From NCBI RefSeq assembly GCF_001500045.1, contig NZ_LQIX01000013.1:43134-107133 (forward strand): a DNA stretch of 64,000 nucleotides, written 5' to 3'. Origin of the DNA: Mycobacterium sp. GA-1199 (lineage in GTDB: Bacteria > Actinomycetota > Actinomycetes > Mycobacteriales > Mycobacteriaceae). The position numbers were made by a program, and so were the translations under genes. The notes below the pieces were generated by a model. The model did no database searches and was not told the DNA's origin. It was given only the letters and a program-made list of their open reading frames with translations. This document shows positions 59,891 to 64,000 of the stretch, piece after piece (the first letter of the stretch is position 1; the number at the start of each line of letters is the position of its first letter).

Positions 59891-60355
59891 GTGGCGCGAT
59901 ACGGACCCCCCGAGGACCCGAACCATCCCGACAACGAGCCGACGGCGTACCTCAATTACGGCGACGGCGGCCCCGGGTTGCCTCCCGAGGAGCCGATTCC
60001 CTGGTACCGCAAGCCCGCTGCGCTGGTCGCGTTCGGCGCTATCGGCGCGTTACTCGTCGCCCTCATCGTGTGGGGGCTGGCCAGCCTGATCAGCGGCAAC
60101 GACTCCACCACCGAGCCCACGTCGTTGACGCCGTTGACCACGACGCGGACGACCGCACCGGTCACCACAACACAGTCGCCCCAGACGGTGACCGAGACCA
60201 TCACCGCACCACCGGCGGCGCCCACCACCACGGAGCCGACCACCACCACGACGACCACGACGACCACCCCGCCGCCGACCACGAGCATCAGCACCGAAAC
60301 CAGCACCGAAACGGTGACCGAGACCGAGACCGTGACGGCGCCGCCGACTCCTTAA
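59891..60355 (+). CDS. single-pass membrane protein with Thr-rich outer tail, paralogue of the previous gene
   Basis: About 154 residues with cytoplasmic PWYRKPAALV, one membrane helix (about residues 42-66), and a tail almost wholly of threonine, proline and serine (TTTTTTTTTPPPTTS-like runs and TVTETETVT). The anchor and layout match the preceding gene; the start is chosen by the same leaderless pattern. It converges on iniC, their stops sharing TTAA. Function unknown. Confidence 0.78.
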   Translation: MARYGPPEDPNHPDNEPTAYLNYGDGGPGLPPEEPIPWYRKPAALVAFGAIGALLVALIVWGLASLISGNDSTTEPTSLTPLTTTRTTAPVTTTQSPQTVTETITAPPAAPTTTEPTTTTTTTTTTPPPTTSISTETSTETVTETETVTAPPTP

Positions 60356-61848
60356 GCCCGGTGCTGAGCGGCGTACGCGGCCACCAACGCCTCGGCGCTG
60401 CGGACCGCCGCCCGGCAAGCCCTGGTGGTGAACGGGTCGTTCAACGGATGCTCGGCGCGCCGGCGCCAGCGCTGAGCGGCCGCGAACGCCGCGCGCGGCC
60501 CGTCGTACGGATTGTCCGGCTGCAGGCCGAGCCTGCTGGCCGCGTCGGTGCCCGAACCACCGATGATCCGGCGCAGCGAGGCGATCTCGTCGTCGTTCAA
60601 TGTTGTTGGTCGCGAGCGTAACTGGCTCAACAGTCGCAGCTCCTCGAACGCGTGCGTGTCGGCGAGCAGCGGGTCGATGTCGGCCAGTATGTAGGGCGTG
60701 GCGTAAATCGGGTTGGCCTGCACGAACTGACGCAGCGACAGCAACGCGGTGTGGGCCTTGAGCAGATCCGACCGCTGCGCGAACTGCTGATCGATCACCT
60801 CCCGCAACGCCACTAACCCGCTGCGTTCCAACAACTCGTCGGCCAGCGCCACCGAATCGCTGACCCCGGCGCGCAGCACCGCGATCGAGATCCGGATCCC
60901 GAACATGCCGAACCGGTCCAGCAGTGCCGCCCGCGTTGCAGCGTCCACCGGCAACTGGCTGTCGTCGCGGACGAAGCGGTCCACCGACAGCATCGCCTTG
61001 GTCAGCTCGGCGGCGTCCACCCCGGCCAACTTCTCCAGCGCGACGAACTCGCTCTGCCGCAACGTCCGTGCCGTCAACGCCAACAGGCCGGACACCGGCA
61101 CCACCGCCTGACACGTTCCGGTCCGCTCCATCTCGGCGGTGAACCGCGTCGCGACGTCCTTGGCTGACAGCATCGCATCGATGCGCCCTGCCCCGATCTC
61201 GTCGGCGCGAGAGGCCACCCCGATCACACCCAACGCGCCCGCGGAACCGCCGACCAACTCACCGATCTGCTTGAGCAGTGCGATATCGGAGGCGTTCAGC
61301 GTCCGCAACAGGAAGACCACCGCGTCGACCCTTGGCACCCCGTCCTCGGGTACGAGCAGGCGCAGTGTGCGCTCGGAGACGTCGCGGGACAGCGACGACG
61401 TGCCCGGGGTGTCGATGATCGTGGTGTCGATCAGCTCGGCGGCCGGCCATTCCACGTCGAGGTCGACGATGTCCTGGGGATCGAGCGTGGCGAAGTCGAA
61501 CGTCAGCCCGCCCTCGTTGGGATCGCGCCCGATCGGCACGTTGGAACGCCTGCCGCCGCGGTGGTTCGCGGTCACCTTCGGTGTGGGACCGTGCCGGAAC
61601 CACGTCACGATCCGGGTGGCCTCGGTGGCGTCTGTCGGCGCAATGTCTTCGCCCACAAGCGCATTCACCAACGTCGACTTACCCGCCTTGAGTGTGCCGG
61701 CCAGGGCGACCCGGATCGGCTGGTTGAGCCGGCCGCCGATGCGCTCCAACTCGTTGTGCACATCGGGGCGATGACCATAAGCGGGATCGGCCTGGTACGC
61801 CTGGATGGTTCCGCCCAGGATCGCGCGCACCTGATCGCTTGTGCTCAT
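60352..61848 (-). CDS. iniC: bacterial dynamin-like GTPase IniC
   Basis: A 498-residue dynamin-superfamily GTPase. P-loop is LAGTLKAGKSTLVNALVG; switch II is IIDTPGTSSLS; the guanine-recognition motif may be VASRADEIG. The rest is helical. In M. tuberculosis the iniBAC operon responds to cell-wall inhibitors such as isoniazid and ethambutol; the neighbouring iniA and the iniB-like tail give the same order here. It lies 96 bp downstream of iniA. Confidence 0.92.
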   Translation of the reverse strand: MSTSDQVRAILGGTIQAYQADPAYGHRPDVHNELERIGGRLNQPIRVALAGTLKAGKSTLVNALVGEDIAPTDATEATRIVTWFRHGPTPKVTANHRGGRRSNVPIGRDPNEGGLTFDFATLDPQDIVDLDVEWPAAELIDTTIIDTPGTSSLSRDVSERTLRLLVPEDGVPRVDAVVFLLRTLNASDIALLKQIGELVGGSAGALGVIGVASRADEIGAGRIDAMLSAKDVATRFTAEMERTGTCQAVVPVSGLLALTARTLRQSEFVALEKLAGVDAAELTKAMLSVDRFVRDDSQLPVDAATRAALLDRFGMFGIRISIAVLRAGVSDSVALADELLERSGLVALREVIDQQFAQRSDLLKAHTALLSLRQFVQANPIYATPYILADIDPLLADTHAFEELRLLSQLRSRPTTLNDDEIASLRRIIGGSGTDAASRLGLQPDNPYDGPRAAFAAAQRWRRRAEHPLNDPFTTRACRAAVRSAEALVAAYAAQHRA

Positions 61849-61944
61849 TTCGCGCTGTCCACCAATGCTCCTGGCTGCTCTCCGGGTTCGGCGATGGCCA
61901 AGAGTCCAGCTTATGCACCGGGGCCGCTACGTGGTCCCGACGGG

Positions 61945-63843
61945 TTAAGCCGCGGTCTCGGTCCGCATCAGTTTCGTGGCGTGCTCGGTGACCTGGTTGA
62001 GGATGTTCAGTTGGCGCTCGAGTTCCTTGATCCGGCCGCTGCGTTCGGCCTCCTGCACCTGCGCGGCGGCGATGGTCGCCTGCAAAGACTCGTTGAGCGA
62101 TCTGGAGGTCTGGTTGGCGATACCGCGGTAGTGGTCGCGCAGCTGCCGTTGGATCGCCTTGAGCCGGTCGCGCGATTCCTTGCCCACCGCGAACTGGGTG
62201 TCGTCGAGGAATCGGCGCGTATTGGTCTTGGCCTCGTTACGGACCCGCAGCATCCGGTTCTCCATGTTCTCGCGGTACGCCGTGCGCCCCATCAGCAGAC
62301 CCGCCCCCAACGAGATCGGGTTGAACATGCCCAGGCCCGCGAACGACGTCATCATGCCGAACATCAGGACGCCGCCGTACGAGCCCTGCATACCCATGGT
62401 CAACTTGCGTCCCGCGCGGACCGGCTTGGCCTCCAGCTTGCCCAGGGATTTCATCTCCCCGAGGCTGGCACCCATCCGGCTGGGGTCGAGCTGGGGCATG
62501 CTGACCGCGTCGAGACCCGCCTCCACAAACGTGCGCGCGACCTCGGCGGCCAGCGCCTCGGCGCGTTGATAGGCCCAGACGAAGTTGTCGCCGACGGCCG
62601 TCGCGACCGCGTTCTCGAGTTCGGTACCGATTTCGGCCCAGTGATGTGTCGGGTCGCAGGTGTCGATGACCTTTTCGATGTGTTGGCCGATGACGCGGAA
62701 CCGCCCCCGCAGATCGTGGTCGACATCGGCGGTCAGATCGGCGATTCCGTCGTTGAGCACTTGCTGCCACAGCGCGGTCTGCTGCAAGGCATCCTGGGCC
62801 TCCTGCTTACGCCGTTCGAGGTCCTCCTTCAGCCGGTCACGCGTCTCGGGGTCGTTGAGTGCGGACAGCTCGGCCTTGACCTTCAGTGTCAAATGTTCGG
62901 CTGCCGAATAGATCTCGTTGACGACGTGGTCGCGGATCCGGCCGTTCTGCAGCGCCAGCACCTGCTCGCTGAGGAACTTCACGATGGCCGGGAAGTTCGA
63001 CTCTTCGTTGAGCTCCTTGTCGTTGAGCGCGATCGCGTGGCTGCGCAGCAATGAGGAGGCCGGGATCATCGGCACGTTGACACCCGCGCGCTGCAGATGC
63101 GCCTTGTTGGCATCGACGATCTGGCGCCAGTGCGGATAAAGGTCGGTCTTGGTCGCGATTATCGTTGCGACAGGGCAGATCTCGAAGGCCTGCCGCATGA
63201 ACGTCATCTCGGGCTCGGTGAACTCCTGGCTGGTGTCGCTGCACATCAACAGCGCATCGGCGTCGGGAAGCAGGCCCAGCGTCGCGGAGAGGTGAGGTTG
63301 GCCGTGCCCGCCGACGCCCGGAGTGTCGACGAACGCGAGCCCGTTCTTGAGCAGCGGGCTGGCCGCGGTCACCTCCACGCGGATCACCTCACGCCCATGG
63401 GCCTGCGGCGCCCGACGCAGGTCGTTCTTGATGTCGGCCATCGGGATCTCTACGGCCTCGGGTTCCTCGCCCTCGCCGCGCGCCACGATGAGCTTGGCGG
63501 CGGCGGTCTCGCCGTAGGTGACCACGGTCGGCAGCACCGTGCTCTCGTCGTCACCGACCCGCGAGACGGGAACGTTGAGAAGCGAGTTCAACAACTGGCT
63601 CTTGCCTTGTTTGAGCTGACCGGCGATCACCACCCGGATCTGCGGGTCGGTGATGCGGTCCTTGGCCTTGGCCAGCCGCTCGACCAGATCCGCGCGGTCG
63701 TTGGCAGCGGCGGTCCTGCTGGTGTGGTCGATCAGTTCGACGATGACTCTGGTTTGTTTGGCCGGCTCGCCGGCCTTGGCTTGTTTGGCCGGCTCGCCGG
63801 CCGAACTCTGGTTGGCCGGTCGTGGGCCGTTGCCTTGCGTCAT
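61945..63843 (-). CDS. iniA: bacterial dynamin-like GTPase IniA
   Basis: A 632-residue membrane-remodelling GTPase. P-loop is IAGQLKQGKSQLLNSLL; switch II is FVDTPGVGGHGQ; the G4-type motif is IATKTDLYP. A central paddle with a hydrophobic hairpin (VLMFGMMTSFAGLGMFNPIS) inserts in membranes, and a C-terminal helix bundle follows. The N-terminus has two 9-residue AGEPAKQ-containing repeats encoded by near-identical DNA. ATG at 63843. Confidence 0.94.
   Translation of the reverse strand: MTQGNGPRPANQSSAGEPAKQAKAGEPAKQTRVIVELIDHTSRTAAANDRADLVERLAKAKDRITDPQIRVVIAGQLKQGKSQLLNSLLNVPVSRVGDDESTVLPTVVTYGETAAAKLIVARGEGEEPEAVEIPMADIKNDLRRAPQAHGREVIRVEVTAASPLLKNGLAFVDTPGVGGHGQPHLSATLGLLPDADALLMCSDTSQEFTEPEMTFMRQAFEICPVATIIATKTDLYPHWRQIVDANKAHLQRAGVNVPMIPASSLLRSHAIALNDKELNEESNFPAIVKFLSEQVLALQNGRIRDHVVNEIYSAAEHLTLKVKAELSALNDPETRDRLKEDLERRKQEAQDALQQTALWQQVLNDGIADLTADVDHDLRGRFRVIGQHIEKVIDTCDPTHHWAEIGTELENAVATAVGDNFVWAYQRAEALAAEVARTFVEAGLDAVSMPQLDPSRMGASLGEMKSLGKLEAKPVRAGRKLTMGMQGSYGGVLMFGMMTSFAGLGMFNPISLGAGLLMGRTAYRENMENRMLRVRNEAKTNTRRFLDDTQFAVGKESRDRLKAIQRQLRDHYRGIANQTSRSLNESLQATIAAAQVQEAERSGRIKELERQLNILNQVTEHATKLMRTETAA
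63754..63802 (-). repeat. 27-bp-period direct repeat inside iniA
   Basis: Two copies of a 22-bp unit (63754-63775 and 63781-63802) containing GCCGGCTCGCCGGCC encode a duplicated AGEPAKQ segment in the N-terminal disordered part of IniA. Confidence 0.85.
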
Positions 63844-63891
63844 GAAGTCCTCGCGTCCGGGTGGGCCGGTGAGTCAACGGTAGACGTGCCG

Positions 63892-63924
63892 ACTGGCGGG
63901 GATCGTGGATTGATCCCCGCCAGT
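63892..63924. terminator. 13-bp perfect stem-loop between iniB and iniA
   Basis: ACTGGCGGGGATC (63892-63904) pairs perfectly with GATCCCCGCCAGT (63912-63924) around a 7-base loop, on the leftward transcript 37 bp after the iniB stop and 48 bp before the iniA start. It may attenuate or process the mRNA. Confidence 0.65.
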
Positions 63925-63961
63925 GGCGTTGTGTGGTTGGACTGGCGTTGTGTGGTTGGAC
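63924..63961. repeat. 19-bp tandem duplication in the iniB-iniA spacer
   Basis: TGGCGTTGTGTGGTTGGAC is present twice head to tail (63924-63942 and 63943-63961), immediately after the iniB stop and touching the stem-loop. Confidence 0.9.
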
Positions 63962-64000
63962 TCAGAACAGGCCGGTGTCGACGGTGGTGCTCACATCGAC
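63962..64000 (-). CDS. C-terminal end of an iniB-like gene (partial)
   Basis: The last 12 codons (VDVSTTVDTGLF) before a TGA at 63962-63964, on the same strand as iniA and in the place of iniB. The fragment is too short to prove identity; the assignment rests on order alone. Confidence 0.45.
   Translation of the reverse strand, partial: VDVSTTVDTGLF

Noticed and set aside
63924..63961. Tandem repeat as a CRISPR array
   Set aside because: Two directly adjacent 19-bp copies without spacers and no cas genes; it is a simple duplication.

Overview
The window is high-GC actinobacterial DNA with mycobacterial gene order, most likely from a rapidly growing Mycobacterium (Mycolicibacterium). The blocks metZ-rhodanese-purT, purA-M50 peptidase-fbaA-DedA, TrmH-SDR-ttfA-clpB, dnaK-grpE-dnaJ-hspR and iniB-iniA-iniC correspond to the Rv0341-Rv0391 part of M. 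tuberculosis, rearranged and with additional genes. Naming rests on protein motifs and on recalled synteny; no search was run.

Left part (1-8 kb): a truncated ECF sigma factor, a small conserved hypothetical, a GntR/FCD regulator, a GNAT acetyltransferase, an SDR, and a tight leftward operon purT > membrane NTF2-like protein > rhodanese > metZ > hypothetical. Next (8-21 kb): a MarR/MMPL efflux pair, a cytochrome P450 with its own one-cluster ferredoxin, purA translationally coupled to a thioesterase, a second P450, an M50 membrane peptidase, a zinc CDF exporter (zitA-like) with an SmtB/ArsR-type operator, DUF3151, an Rv0361-like membrane protein and fbaA.

Middle (20-44 kb): an alcohol dehydrogenase, a DedA protein, a six-gene leftward run headed by ttfA (SDR, lipoprotein, TrmH-type methylase, GH76 and an NhaA-DsbA fusion), an alpha/beta hydrolase, clpB with a perfect HAIR (HspR) operator, a GAP-family membrane protein, a TetR/Pip-like pair with a visible operator-promoter, a flavohemoglobin, a zinc alcohol dehydrogenase, galactose mutarotase, then the dnaK-grpE-dnaJ-hspR heat-shock operon with HAIR sites upstream.

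Right part (43-64 kb): accessory lipid metabolism. A LipH-like hydrolase and two overlapping SDRs are followed by a PucR regulator divergent from a WS/DGAT > acyl-CoA synthetase > NTF2-like > sulfatase operon. Then come a large zinc-ribbon/cyclase/ATPase signalling protein, hemerythrin, a mycothiol-dependent-type DinB protein, an F420 LLM oxidoreductase, two tandem Thr-rich membrane proteins and the dynamin-like iniC and iniA, with the tail of an iniB-like gene at the edge.

Many genes show TANNNT ending 6-8 nt before an ATG/GTG, the hallmark of leaderless mycobacterial transcripts. No tRNA, rRNA, CRISPR array, insertion sequence or phage was seen. No gene-free stretch exceeds 300 bp; the longest are 43306-43602 (dnaK control region) and 351-634 (sigma factor/hypothetical divergent spacer).
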